Notes: a model not told the origin generated them from the letters alone. DNA of 35,301 nucleotides from Pseudonocardiales bacterium (GCA_023252195.1 JAHEXI010000008.1:61679-96979), one strand, 5' to 3'; positions 1-7,540 are shown, counted from the first letter of the stretch. Translations and numbers: made by a program.

Positions 1-480
1 TCAGCGTGGCGGCTTCGCCGGCGCGGTCACCGACCTCCCAACGGATCGGTAGGGCCTGCTGGTAGTAGTCGAGGGCCTGCTCACCCTGCCCCCACCCGGC
101 GTACACGCCGCCGATGTTGTTTAGCGTGGCGGCTTCGCCGGCGCGGTCACCGACCTCCCGACGGATCGGTAGGGCCTGCTGGTAGTAGTCGAGGGCCTGC
201 TCACCCTGCCCCCACCGGTCGTACACGCCGCCGATGTTGTTTAGCGTGGCGGCTTCGCCGGCGCGGTCACCGACCTCCCGACGGATCGGTAGGGCCTGCT
301 GGTAGTAGTCGAGGGCCTGCTCACCCTGCCCCCACCGGTCGTACACGTGGCCGATGTTGGTCAGCGTGGCGGCTTCGCCGGCGCGGTCACCGACCTCCCT
401 CATGATCGGCAGGGCCTGCTGGTAGTAGTCGAGGGCCTGCTCACCCTGCCCCCACCCGGCGTACACGCGGCCGATGTTGG
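1..480 (-). repeat. Tandem 120-bp TPR-coding repeats, four units
   Basis: Units 1-120, 121-240, 241-360 and 361-480 are nearly identical at the DNA level. By eye there are about 4 differences between the first two, 3 between the second and third, and 9 between the third and fourth. Identity includes third codon positions, so the array expanded recently. Bases 481-540 are a partial, diverged unit. The period of 120 bp equals 40 codons and keeps frame. The first visible unit abuts the window edge, so the true copy number is unknown. Confidence 0.95.
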
Positions 481-781
481 TCAGCGTGGCGGCTTGGTTC
501 CCGCGGTGACCGGCAGCGCGGTAGAGCTGCAACGCCCGCTCTAAGGCGGTCAACGCCGCAGCCGGAGACCCGGTTGCTTGCTGGGCCCACCCGAGGTCGT
601 AGAGGGCGTCGGGATCCTCGCCGAGAGTCAGGGTGGCCTCGGCCAGACGGGTCACATCAGCGAACCGGGACGTGGCCAGCCAGACCCGGCCCACCCGATT
701 CCCCACCCGACGGGCGATGACCGCCTCCCCACCAGCCACAGCCAGACGATGCACCTCGACCCACCGCTCCACCGACGTCAT
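1..781 (-). CDS. TPR repeat protein, partial (C-terminus off the left edge)
   Basis: The reading frame starts at ATG 781-779, overlapping the stop of the CHAT-STAND gene by ATGA, and stays open to base 1, giving 260 visible residues. About 100 diverged helical residues come first, including a weak repeat around LALERALQLYRAAG-like sequence. Near-identical 40-residue units follow, of the form NIGxVYxxWGQGEQALDYYQQALPI. This is the TPR_12/NB-ARC-associated TPR signature: paired amphipathic helices with W/Y/A/P positions. Such arrays are typically the ligand-sensing arm of STAND NTPases. Here the arm is a separate protein, translationally coupled to the CHAT-STAND protein. I infer that it recognises a trigger and controls the NTPase. 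No catalytic domain is visible in the part present, and one could follow beyond the window. The TPR identity is clear; the function is inferred. Confidence 0.88.
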   Translation of the reverse strand, partial: MTSVERWVEVHRLAVAGGEAVIARRVGNRVGRVWLATSRFADVTRLAEATLTLGEDPDALYDLGWAQQATGSPAAALTALERALQLYRAAGHRGNQAATLTNIGRVYAGWGQGEQALDYYQQALPIMREVGDRAGEAATLTNIGHVYDRWGQGEQALDYYQQALPIRREVGDRAGEAATLNNIGGVYDRWGQGEQALDYYQQALPIRREVGDRAGEAATLNNIGGVYAGWGQGEQALDYYQQALPIRWEVGDRAGEAATL

Positions 782-3030
782 CGCGGCGCGTCCCCGGCCG
801 CTGCAGGGGCTGGGCCGACCCAGAGGCCAAAGAGGGACCGAGCGGCGGCGGCGCAGGCCTGTCGATGCTCCTCGTCACTGATCAACGGTCGGATGAGGGG
901 GCGCAGGACGTTGGAGACGAAGTAGCGCGGCTCACCGGTCTCGGAATCGGTGCCTTCCTCGAGCAGGCCCAGCTCGCCGGAGCGGCGGATGTGTCTGTCG
1001 GCGTCGGGATGATCGTGAAGGGCGTGGACCGTCGCCGCGGGCACCGGCAACTCGACCACGTTGAGTTTGGCCAGCATCTTCTGCAGCTCGATCGGCTGCG
1101 CGGCGAGGAGTTTCTCAGCGAGGATGGTCTCCCGGAACCGGTCGGTCTCGTTCTCGATCGCTGCGATCAACCCCTCCACGTCCAACTCTGGGTCATTGAC
1201 GATCTTGTCGAGCCAGTCGAGTAGGCGAGGGTTGCCGGCGGCAGCCTCGATCGACCGCCGGCGGACCGGTTCGGGCGTGGCAATCGCGTCCGGACGGAGG
1301 TTCGGCAGGTTCGCGATCTTCTTGGTCTGCTCGATCGCGGTGAAGGTCTCCAATGCCTCCACCCGTACGCTCGTCCCCACGGGCGCAGGGAAGCGGTACC
1401 GGCTGGTAATCACGACTCGGCTAGGGCTGTTGGTGTCGCGGATCGCGCGGAGCAGGGCTGGCAAGATCTCCGCCATCTGCACCGACAGAATGTAGCCGCC
1501 GTCGTGTTGATCGAGGTTGCCCTGCTCGAAGTCATCGAAAACCAGAAGGCAGGGGATCTGCGCCAACGGTCCGGCGAACAGGTATCGCAGCCGTATGACG
1601 AGATCGGCCCGCTCGTCACCGATCAGCGTCGCGGCCTCGATCTGCTGGTCCAAACTGCTGAAGGTGACCTTCTCGGTCAGTTCCCGCAGCTTGGTCTCGT
1701 CGACACGGCCGTACCAGACCAGACGCTGGTACGTCGGCATCCGTTCCAGCAGCCGGGAGGCCAGGGTGCTCTTGCCCAGCCCGCCCATGCCTTGCAGGAC
1801 CAGTGCCTCGGCCGCGTCTGGGGTGCCGAGGGGGCGAGTAAGTGTGCGGAGGCATCGTTGGATCACCCGCCTGCGCCCGACGAACTGCGCACGGGAGGCC
1901 ACCCGGGACAGTTGGGTCTGCGGGTCGAGGAATTCCTCACCGGCCTGACGGACTCGGATGCGTTCGCGGCCGGGCGTGTGGCGGGGAGTCACCATCGGCG
2001 TCAGTGGTGACGCGTCAGCGTACACGCGCAGCAGATGCCAGTTGCGGTTGTGCTGGGCGTGAAGCCGCCGGCGGGCGGTAACCACCGACCGATCCAGCGG
2101 CTGACCGGCTGCGAGCGCCCGATACAGCTCCGCGGCGAACTGCGAGGCCGCAATGTCACCGACCGGGAGCGCCCACCCCAACACCACTGACGCTCCCGCC
2201 TTGACCAGGCTCTCGCTCATCGACGGGATCGTCCCACCGTCAGGGGCGTTACCGGTCAAGCACCCGGACACGAACACCATCCGCGGCCACTGGCCAGCCA
2301 TCGCCCGTGCCAAGTCGTCGGCGCCAGCCAGCAGCGGCCCCCCGAACTCGTTCTCGACCAGGAACGCCGGGCGCCCGGAGTCAACAGTGGCGTGCCCGCT
2401 GATGTGCAGCACATCGAAATAGCCCGCGCCGTAGGACTCGGCGGTGAAGCGCAACCCGTCCAGGGTCCCGCTTTCCTCCACCACCAGTTCCGTTCCGGTA
2501 TCGGTCGTGGCCGCCAGAATCCCGGCCTCCTCGGCCTCGTAGCTCAGGACCGGTTCCACGCCATCCGGTGAGGTCGCCATGAACAGCACCCGCAGCGGTC
2601 GATTCCCTGGTGTGATCTGGCTACCTAGACTCGCAATCGGGCTCGCGGCCCGGACCGGCAACAGTGGCGCCTGTTCGGCCACGGCCAGGAACGCGCCATC
2701 GCGGGCCACGAGCTCCCACGGCAGATGACGCAGCCGCTCCTCGGCCGCGATCCGCACCACGACGCCACGGGGATCGGTCACCGTGTCGCTGAACCAGCGC
2801 TGATCCCCGTCGAGGAAACCGAACAGCCGCTCACCCAGCTCTCGCAGCGACGCAGAGCCGTACACCCGCTGCACGACCGAATCCTCGGTATACGCCTGCT
2901 CGACACTCCCGATCAGATCCTCGATCGCCGCACGATCCAAACCCCGGGTCTTCACCCCACCGCCGCCACGCAGACGCACCTCCGCGTAATCGGAGGTCTG
3001 CTCGAAGATCTCCAGCTCGAACACGTTCAT
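778..3030 (-). CDS. CHAT protease-STAND (NB-ARC-like) NTPase
   Basis: This 750-residue protein has an N-terminal CHAT domain, a caspase-like peptidase of clan CD. The HISGHA motif (H213) and VSGC motif (C257) give the expected His/Cys dyad in residues 1-340. An NTPase follows: P-loop GMGGLGKST at 414-422, Walker B LLVFDD at 495-500, a sensor-like VVITSRYR near 539-546, and a winged-helix-like region to the end. There is no TPR in this chain; the TPRs are in the next gene. The start ATG has a strong GGGAGGGG-type ribosome site and overlaps the stop of the upstream 52-codon gene. CHAT-STAND-TPR proteins are conflict-system switches in which ligand binding triggers oligomerisation and proteolysis. 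The natural substrate is unknown; the neighbouring membrane peptide is one candidate. Confidence 0.92.
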   Translation of the reverse strand: MNVFELEIFEQTSDYAEVRLRGGGGVKTRGLDRAAIEDLIGSVEQAYTEDSVVQRVYGSASLRELGERLFGFLDGDQRWFSDTVTDPRGVVVRIAAEERLRHLPWELVARDGAFLAVAEQAPLLPVRAASPIASLGSQITPGNRPLRVLFMATSPDGVEPVLSYEAEEAGILAATTDTGTELVVEESGTLDGLRFTAESYGAGYFDVLHISGHATVDSGRPAFLVENEFGGPLLAGADDLARAMAGQWPRMVFVSGCLTGNAPDGGTIPSMSESLVKAGASVVLGWALPVGDIAASQFAAELYRALAAGQPLDRSVVTARRRLHAQHNRNWHLLRVYADASPLTPMVTPRHTPGRERIRVRQAGEEFLDPQTQLSRVASRAQFVGRRRVIQRCLRTLTRPLGTPDAAEALVLQGMGGLGKSTLASRLLERMPTYQRLVWYGRVDETKLRELTEKVTFSSLDQQIEAATLIGDERADLVIRLRYLFAGPLAQIPCLLVFDDFEQGNLDQHDGGYILSVQMAEILPALLRAIRDTNSPSRVVITSRYRFPAPVGTSVRVEALETFTAIEQTKKIANLPNLRPDAIATPEPVRRRSIEAAAGNPRLLDWLDKIVNDPELDVEGLIAAIENETDRFRETILAEKLLAAQPIELQKMLAKLNVVELPVPAATVHALHDHPDADRHIRRSGELGLLEEGTDSETGEPRYFVSNVLRPLIRPLISDEEHRQACAAAARSLFGLWVGPAPAAAGDAPR

Positions 3031-3185
3031 CCCGCCCGCCCCTCCCAGGTTTCCCGGGTGTCACTTCCGCGGCTGAGCGGCTTGCCCCAAACCCGAAGCT
3101 GCACTAAGGCGGGAATTGCGCCGACCAGACTGCCAACCAGCGCAGCAAGTGCCGCAACGACGCCAACTATGACCGTTTCGCTCAC
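3027..3185 (-). CDS. Small single-pass membrane protein coupled to the CHAT-STAND gene
   Basis: This 52-codon frame begins at GTG 3185-3183 and ends in TGA that overlaps the ATG of the CHAT-STAND gene (ATGA). Residues 5-28 are almost purely hydrophobic and small (VIVGVVAALAALVGSLVGAI), a clear membrane span. A short polar, Arg/Trp-containing tail of about 24 residues follows. An in-frame stop lies nine codons upstream, so GTG is the only reasonable start; its ribosome site is weak. The gene contains a rare TTA codon. The overlap implies co-translation with the protease. I recognise no family. It could be a membrane effector, a substrate cleaved by CHAT, or an anchor. Support is the reading frame, the overlap and the hydrophobic profile only. 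Confidence 0.62.
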   Translation of the reverse strand: MSETVIVGVVAALAALVGSLVGAIPALVQLRVWGKPLSRGSDTRETWEGRAG

Positions 3186-3326
3186 GGCCGCAGTCTGCCG
3201 TCCACGAGCCCCTCACGGCTATCGTCCGAGGCGACGACTTTGCGCTGGCACGCGGAGCGCGAGCTTAAAGGTCGAAAAGCGGGACTCGGCAACACCCCCA
3301 ACGAATCGCGCCTGCTACCGACGGCG

Positions 3327-3557
3327 TTACCTGGTCGAGGCCGACATCCAGGACGGCCCTACCGCCTCGCTGCGCTGGCGAACATACGACCACCAGCGCA
3401 GCACCTCCGCCTCCGCGGGTTCGCGCGCTGCCTGCTCGGCGACATGCCAGGCATGGAGGTGGGGCCGATCCGGAATCATTCCGGCGGCACCGTGCCACGA
3501 CGTGTAGATCGAGAAGTCATCACGCACACCCAGCAGCCACGATAGCGTCCGCCACAC
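3327..3557 (-). CDS. Hypothetical protein upstream of the CHAT operon
   Basis: A 76-residue frame starts at GTG 3557-3555, with an in-frame TAG three codons upstream, and ends at TAA 3329-3327. The sequence is Trp-, His- and Tyr-containing (DDFSIYTSWHGAAGMIP, then an alanine/glutamate-rich helix and LRWWSYVRQRSEAV). It looks more like a real soluble protein than the low-complexity alternatives in other frames. It reads in the same direction as the CHAT operon, 141 bp upstream of the small membrane gene. No clear ribosome site is visible and I recognise no family. It may be a fragment of a longer ancestral gene. A real gene is possible but not certain. Confidence 0.35.
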   Translation of the reverse strand: MWRTLSWLLGVRDDFSIYTSWHGAAGMIPDRPHLHAWHVAEQAAREPAEAEVLRWWSYVRQRSEAVGPSWMSASTR

Positions 3558-4096
3558 GCCATATGCCTACGGGTATTGATCTCTACTGCCGCGGCTTATG
3601 CGCATATTTTTGTGAGTGATGTGATCGTGACCATGAGTGCCCGCCGGGCGGCCCGCGCGAGCACGGCCGACAGGCCGCGCGCAGCGTGCGGGATCGGCCC
3701 GGCGGGCAGGCGAGCCAGGCGCCAAACTCAGCCACGTCTGCGCCGCCACAGGCGGCGCCTACTTGATCCATTAGAGCCTAATTCGGCAACACACGTGGGT
3801 GTAACACAATGTAACTGCTGTGTAACCTCAAGTGACAAGTACGGCGAGCGAGATAGCTGGGGCGTCGTTCGGCAATTGTCGATCTTCGATCGATACAGAC
3901 CACACGGCACAGCCTCTCGCTTGTAAGTCCCGGGCGGACCGTATGCCGCAGTGTGCACGTCGTGTCCCACCTCGAAGGATCGTCGGACTGATTTGGGCCG
4001 CGTGCTGGGGTCGTGGTGGGGACTCTGCTAGCGGCTGCTGGCCCGCGCCGAGGCAGCGACGACCAAGAAGTGTGGCCGTGATCCAATGACCTCAGG
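3558..4096. other. Intergenic region with no convincing gene
   Basis: Open frames here are short, arginine-rich and lack ribosome sites, so I see no gene. The stretch separates the minus-strand CHAT operon from the plus-strand membrane protein at 4097. It contains the iterated TGTAAC motif listed separately. GC content drops around 3590-3620 and 3780-3840, which would suit promoters for either side, but I cannot assign -35/-10 boxes with confidence. Confidence 0.5.
3800..3826. promoter_or_regulatory. Three helically phased TGTAAC direct repeats
   Basis: TGTAAC occurs at 3800-3805, 3810-3815 and 3821-3826, giving start-to-start spacings of 10 and 11 bp, one helical turn. On the minus strand it reads GTTACA three times. 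Direct repeats with about 11-bp periodicity are how SARP- and PhoP-type response regulators bind in actinomycetes, although this hexamer does not match a consensus I know. It lies 240 bp upstream of the minus-strand frame at 3557 and 270 bp upstream of 4097. Confidence 0.4.
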
Positions 4097-4762
4097 ATGA
4101 ACAGCCTGTGCTTCTTGTCCGACCTCAACCGCTGGGTCGGCGTGGCGACAGCGGTTGTCGGCTCCGTAGTCGTGGCCCCGAGCGGCACCATTCTGCTCTG
4201 GCGCTCGACGACGGACTGGCTGCGACAGCGTAAGCATCAACTCCGCGACCGGCTGGCTCGGTTCCTCCCTTTCCTGCGGCGAGACGTGACAATTCACGCG
4301 AGGAGTGCGACGGATGCCGCGTCGGCGTTCGACAGTGTCACGGCTACTGTGTCGGCCCGTGCCTGGCACCCGGACGCTCCGGTTGACGAGCGGATCGAGG
4401 CGCTCCGCCAGCACATCACCGAAGTCGAGGGCCGGGTCAACGAGGTTACCCGCAAGGTAAGGGAGGAGACGGCGAGCCGCGAACAGGTCGCCGCCGATCT
4501 CAAGCGGACGCTGAAGGAGAAGACAGTTGAGCTCCGCCGGCTTGGCGAGGAGAAAGAGCGCGAGAGCGCCCAAATTGACGCCCGCGCCCTCCCGGTTGTC
4601 GGCTTCGGCATTTTGCTCAGCGGCATCCCAGACGAGATCGCTTCCATTCCCTTCGGGCTCGGATGGGTCTTTCCGATCCTCGGTGCGGGTGCCGCCGTCA
4701 CCGGCATCGTCTATGTGGTGGGACATTGGACCATGGAGGTCAGGTCGCGGCCGCGAGCCTGA
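4097..4762 (+). CDS. Coiled-coil membrane protein, unknown function
   Basis: The protein has 221 residues. A hydrophobic segment spans about 13-35, followed by a basic stretch (WLRQRKHQLRDRLARFLPFLRR, about 41-62). A long charged heptad-like region at about 96-160 is predicted coiled coil (repeated Glu/Lys/Arg with Val/Leu spacing). Two further hydrophobic segments lie at about 163-183 and 188-210, before a short basic C-terminus. The layout suggests a membrane-anchored scaffold or signalling protein. I recognise no family. The ATG at 4097 has no good Shine-Dalgarno; an internal GTG at 4142 is an alternative. It is transcribed away from the CHAT operon, with about 540 bp between them. Composition matches its neighbours, so a real gene is likely. 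Confidence 0.6.
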   Translation: MNSLCFLSDLNRWVGVATAVVGSVVVAPSGTILLWRSTTDWLRQRKHQLRDRLARFLPFLRRDVTIHARSATDAASAFDSVTATVSARAWHPDAPVDERIEALRQHITEVEGRVNEVTRKVREETASREQVAADLKRTLKEKTVELRRLGEEKERESAQIDARALPVVGFGILLSGIPDEIASIPFGLGWVFPILGAGAAVTGIVYVVGHWTMEVRSRPRA

Positions 4763-5395
4763 ACCCGCCCTCGGCCTGCTGCGCTCGTATATCCCACCAT
4801 AACCACCGGCTGAGGGCAGTTCCGGTGTGACACCTGAGTTGATTCGATCGCTAGCGAACCCTTTGTCCCGAATCCGAATCCGAATCCGAATTGGGTTTGG
4901 TCGTTGAGGAGGTGCGTGTCACCTACGGCAGGCCCCTGGCCTGCTGACGATAGCCGGCCGAGGAGCCGTAGGGGCCCGGGGTCATCCCTGAAGCGGCGGA
5001 ACCAGTCAAGGCGGATTTGTGGTCGTTGTGACCGTTTTTCGGGTCGTTTCCGGCGTGTTTGGGCGTGCGGCACCCGCAGCCGGGGTCCAGGCGCAGCGCC
5101 CGCAGCGCAGCGAGGACGAACGGCCTGGAGGCTGGCGAGGATGGCGCGATACTGATCCCAGCCGGGAGCGGGCGGGGCAGTAGGCGGTTTCAGTTGTCGG
5201 GTTTCGTCTTCATGGTTGCCGAAGATCAGTCAGGCGAGCCGAGGGTTGGGCTGCCGGTCATCCCTTCGCCGCGCGGGTGGCGGCATGAAGCGGTGCGGCT
5301 CCAGCAGGGCGGGATCAATCAAGCGGGCGACCACGCCACCGTGAGGTGGGAGTCATGACCCCGGCGATCACGCGTCCTGCTGGGTTCTAACCCGC
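4763..5395. other. Intergenic region 3' of the IS110 transposase, no gene
   Basis: No convincing coding frame is present; the longest frames are Arg/Gly-rich or contain the hexamer microsatellite. The right portion (about 5285-5395) probably belongs to the insertion sequence, because an ATGAAGCGG copy at 5285 is inverted relative to one at 6499-6507. In IS1111-type members of the IS110 family, the 3' non-coding end carries the bridge RNA, so this stretch could contain structured RNA. I could not delimit it. Confidence 0.45.
4868..4891. repeat. Hexanucleotide microsatellite, four CCGAAT units
   Basis: Four perfect tandem CCGAAT copies lie in non-coding DNA downstream of the coiled-coil membrane gene. 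On the minus strand they create an artificial FGFGFGF run in a spurious frame. Slippage could vary the copy number. No function is evident. Confidence 0.9.
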
Positions 5396-6507
5396 TCACG
5401 CAACGCCTTTGGCCAACGCTCGGATCTCCCCGTCGCGTAGACCGTAATAGACATAGGTGAGCAGTTTGCGGGCCGCGGCGACCACACCGATGTTGCGTCC
5501 GCGCGCGGCGATGATGCGGGCGCGGTCGGCGGCGAGTTTGGTGCCCGCTCGGGTGCGTTGGCAGGCCTCGACCGCGGCCCAGCGCACCAGGGTGGAGCCC
5601 TGTTTGGTGATCGGGCCGCGGCGCACGGTGGTGTCGGACTCGCGATGACGTGGGGTCAGCCCGGCCCAACAGGTCAACTTCTCCGGACGGGCGAACCGAT
5701 CGATGTCACCGATCTCGGCGATGAAGATCGCAGCAAAAGTCGGCCCGACCCCACTGATCTGCTGGATCACCCGATACCCACGGTGCCCGGTGAACCGATT
5801 GGCGATCATCGCCCGGAACAGCTCGACCTCCCCGTCGTAGGCATCGATCAACTCGAGAAGAGAAAGGAGTCGCTGGCGGTACACCAAATCCAGCGGCGCC
5901 CTGCGCAGCCACGCCATGCCAGCCTGCCCGAAGACATCCGAGACCTCTGGCAGCAGGCCCTGTTTGGCCAGCACCCCGTGCACTTGGGCTTTCAGCCCGG
6001 CCCGTAGCGCGACCAGCTTGGCCCGATGTCGCACCAACTCCCGCAGCTCCCGCTCGCCTGGGCTGGCGATATAGGCCTCGGGCAAGCGACCCATCCGCAG
6101 CAGATCACACAGATCAGCCGCATCTCGCACATCGTTTTTGACCCTGCGGTAGGCGAAACCCTTCACCCCCAGCGGATGCGCCAGATGCACCCGGGCGCCA
6201 GCGGCCTGCAACGCATCCACCGCCCAATACCAGCCATAGGTGGCTTCGAGCACCACCTCCGGATCCGGGCCGGCCTTGGCCAGCTCCAACCCCAACGCCA
6301 CCGGATCGTTGTCAATGCGCACCCAGTCCAGCTGCTCACCTTCTGGGGTCATCCGCACGATCACACTGCGCCGGCGATGCAAATCAATCCCCACATACTG
6401 CCGACCGTCGTAGTCTGTGCTCACAGGGGCCTCCTTCGTCGTCGAAGTGAGCACCCCGAGACTGCCTCGGGACGTCACGACGAGCGAGGCCCCGCCCGCC
6501 GCTTCAT
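5285..6507 (-). mobile_element. IS110-family insertion sequence (approximate limits)
   Basis: The element is recognised from its intact DEDD-type transposase. The limits are tentative: ATGAAGCGG at 5285-5293 is inverted relative to CCGCTTCAT at 6499-6507 and brackets the gene. Short subterminal inverted repeats are typical of the IS1111 subgroup, while classic IS110 members lack them. No target duplication is expected or seen. The true ends could lie tens to hundreds of bases further out on either side. The element sits between the CHAT region and the AICE core. Confidence 0.55.
5396..6424 (-). CDS. IS110-family transposase (DEDD recombinase)
   Basis: I choose GTG 6424-6422 as the start because GAAGGAGG lies five bases upstream; this gives 342 residues, normal for the family. 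The N-terminal RuvC-like DEDD domain shows D14 (GIDLH), E60 (LEAT), and D98 and D101 (NDVRDA). The C-terminal Tnp_20 domain contains an HhH-like SGVGPTFAAIFIAEIG stretch and S277 in KQGSTLVRWAA, the serine expected for strand cleavage. IS110 enzymes recombine DNA guided by an element-encoded bridge RNA that pairs with donor and target. All catalytic residues are present and no frameshift is seen, so the copy looks active. Confidence 0.93.
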   Translation of the reverse strand: MSTDYDGRQYVGIDLHRRRSVIVRMTPEGEQLDWVRIDNDPVALGLELAKAGPDPEVVLEATYGWYWAVDALQAAGARVHLAHPLGVKGFAYRRVKNDVRDAADLCDLLRMGRLPEAYIASPGERELRELVRHRAKLVALRAGLKAQVHGVLAKQGLLPEVSDVFGQAGMAWLRRAPLDLVYRQRLLSLLELIDAYDGEVELFRAMIANRFTGHRGYRVIQQISGVGPTFAAIFIAEIGDIDRFARPEKLTCWAGLTPRHRESDTTVRRGPITKQGSTLVRWAAVEACQRTRAGTKLAADRARIIAARGRNIGVVAAARKLLTYVYYGLRDGEIRALAKGVA

Positions 6508-6754
6508 CGCATCAAGCCGTTTACTCCTGATCCGCCCGGCCCCTCCGGACAGCAACGGACCGCACATGCCGCGACACGCTGCGTAATTCCGCCCGACAGG
6601 GCATTCGTGTGGGTGAGTCCGACTGAACAGCGCGGCAGTCGTGAACTTGAACCGGCAGACCTGTCATTGCCCACACCGTGGACCGTACCGTGCCACGTCC
6701 TCGTAATACGGTGGGTCTCAGCGCGACTCAGAAGGCGAATGGAGGCGTCGGTCG
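6425..6754. other. Non-coding leader between the IS110 transposase and the methyltransferase
   Basis: No gene is seen here. The left side holds the transposase ribosome site (GAAGGAGG, 6437-6430 on the minus strand) and the CCGCTTCAT repeat. The right side should hold the methyltransferase promoter. In classic IS110 elements the bridge RNA is encoded upstream of the transposase, so part of this 330-bp leader is a second candidate location for it. Confidence 0.45.
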
Positions 6755-7498
6755 GTGCGTGAAGAGACGCGGGACCACTATGACCGCCTAGCGCCGGTGT
6801 ATGACCAGAACTGGGCCTATAGCCCAGACTTCCTGGATTGGATGAGTGATTGCATCCTCGCTCGCCTGCGGGCGAAGTACGGCGATCGGGTCGTCGATGT
6901 GGGGTGTGGCACGGGGTTGTACGCGCGTCGGCTAGCGCAGCACACGGGCTCTGTGGTGTGCGTTGATCCGTCGGCGCGCATGCTGGAGCAGATTCCAGAC
7001 GATCCGCGGCTGGTGGCTGTGCAGGCGTCAGCGGAGGATCTGGCCTCAGGGTTGACGCTGCCAGGGGATCGGTTTGACGCGGTTCTGGTCAAGGAGGCGA
7101 TCCATCACGTCACAGACCGCGTAGCGGTCATAGATGGGTTGGCGAAGCTGCTGGCTCCCGGCGGTCGGCTCCTCATCGTGATGCTGCCGACCAGCATCGA
7201 GTATCCGCTGTTTCAGGCCGCGCACGAGCGGTTCCGTGAGCTGCAGCCTGACCCCCAGGCGATTGCTGCGGCGATGGGCGATGCGGGGCTGGCCGTAGAG
7301 CTGTCGTACGAAGATTTCCCCTTGGCGTTCCCGACTGAGCGGTATGTGGCCATGGTGAGTGACCGTTACCTGTCGTTGTTGTCGATGTTCGACGATGAGG
7401 AACTGGCCGCTGGGGTGGAGGAGATTCGCCGCCGTTATCAGGGTGAGTGGGTGGAGTTCAGGGATCGCTTCGCGTTCGTGTTGGGGATCGCGTCGTAG
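6755..7498 (+). CDS. SAM-dependent class I methyltransferase
   Basis: This 247-residue Rossmann-fold methyltransferase has motif I VVDVGCGTGL at about 46-55, an acidic residue ending strand 2 (CVDP, D71), and a motif IV-like DAVLVKEAIHHV at about 108-119. The start is GTG 6755, nine bases after GGAGG at 6741-6745. The N-terminal REETRDHYDRLAPVYDQNW helix is typical of small-molecule methyltransferases of the UbiE/type 11 kind. The substrate cannot be told. The gene lies between the IS110 element and the convergent KorSA-type regulator, so it may be cargo of the integrative element. Its end is 42 bp from the regulator's stop. Confidence 0.85.
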   Translation: MREETRDHYDRLAPVYDQNWAYSPDFLDWMSDCILARLRAKYGDRVVDVGCGTGLYARRLAQHTGSVVCVDPSARMLEQIPDDPRLVAVQASAEDLASGLTLPGDRFDAVLVKEAIHHVTDRVAVIDGLAKLLAPGGRLLIVMLPTSIEYPLFQAAHERFRELQPDPQAIAAAMGDAGLAVELSYEDFPLAFPTERYVAMVSDRYLSLLSMFDDEELAAGVEEIRRRYQGEWVEFRDRFAFVLGIAS

Positions 7499-7540
7499 TG
7501 AGACGATCAGAGGCAGTCCCGGCGCCGGGGCTTGCGCGGG

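Noticed and set aside
1-480. CRISPR-like regular repeats
   Set aside because: The 120-bp units have no spacers, keep reading frame and encode 40-residue TPR units; this is a coding repeat.
4711-5073. 120-codon minus-strand frame with FGFGFGF
   Set aside because: The repeat comes from the CCGAAT microsatellite, composition is Arg-rich and there is no ribosome site.
7518-7529. CCCGGCGCCGGG palindrome as a terminator between methyltransferase and korSA
   Set aside because: The symmetry leaves no loop and no T-tract follows; such GC palindromes are frequent by chance at this base composition.
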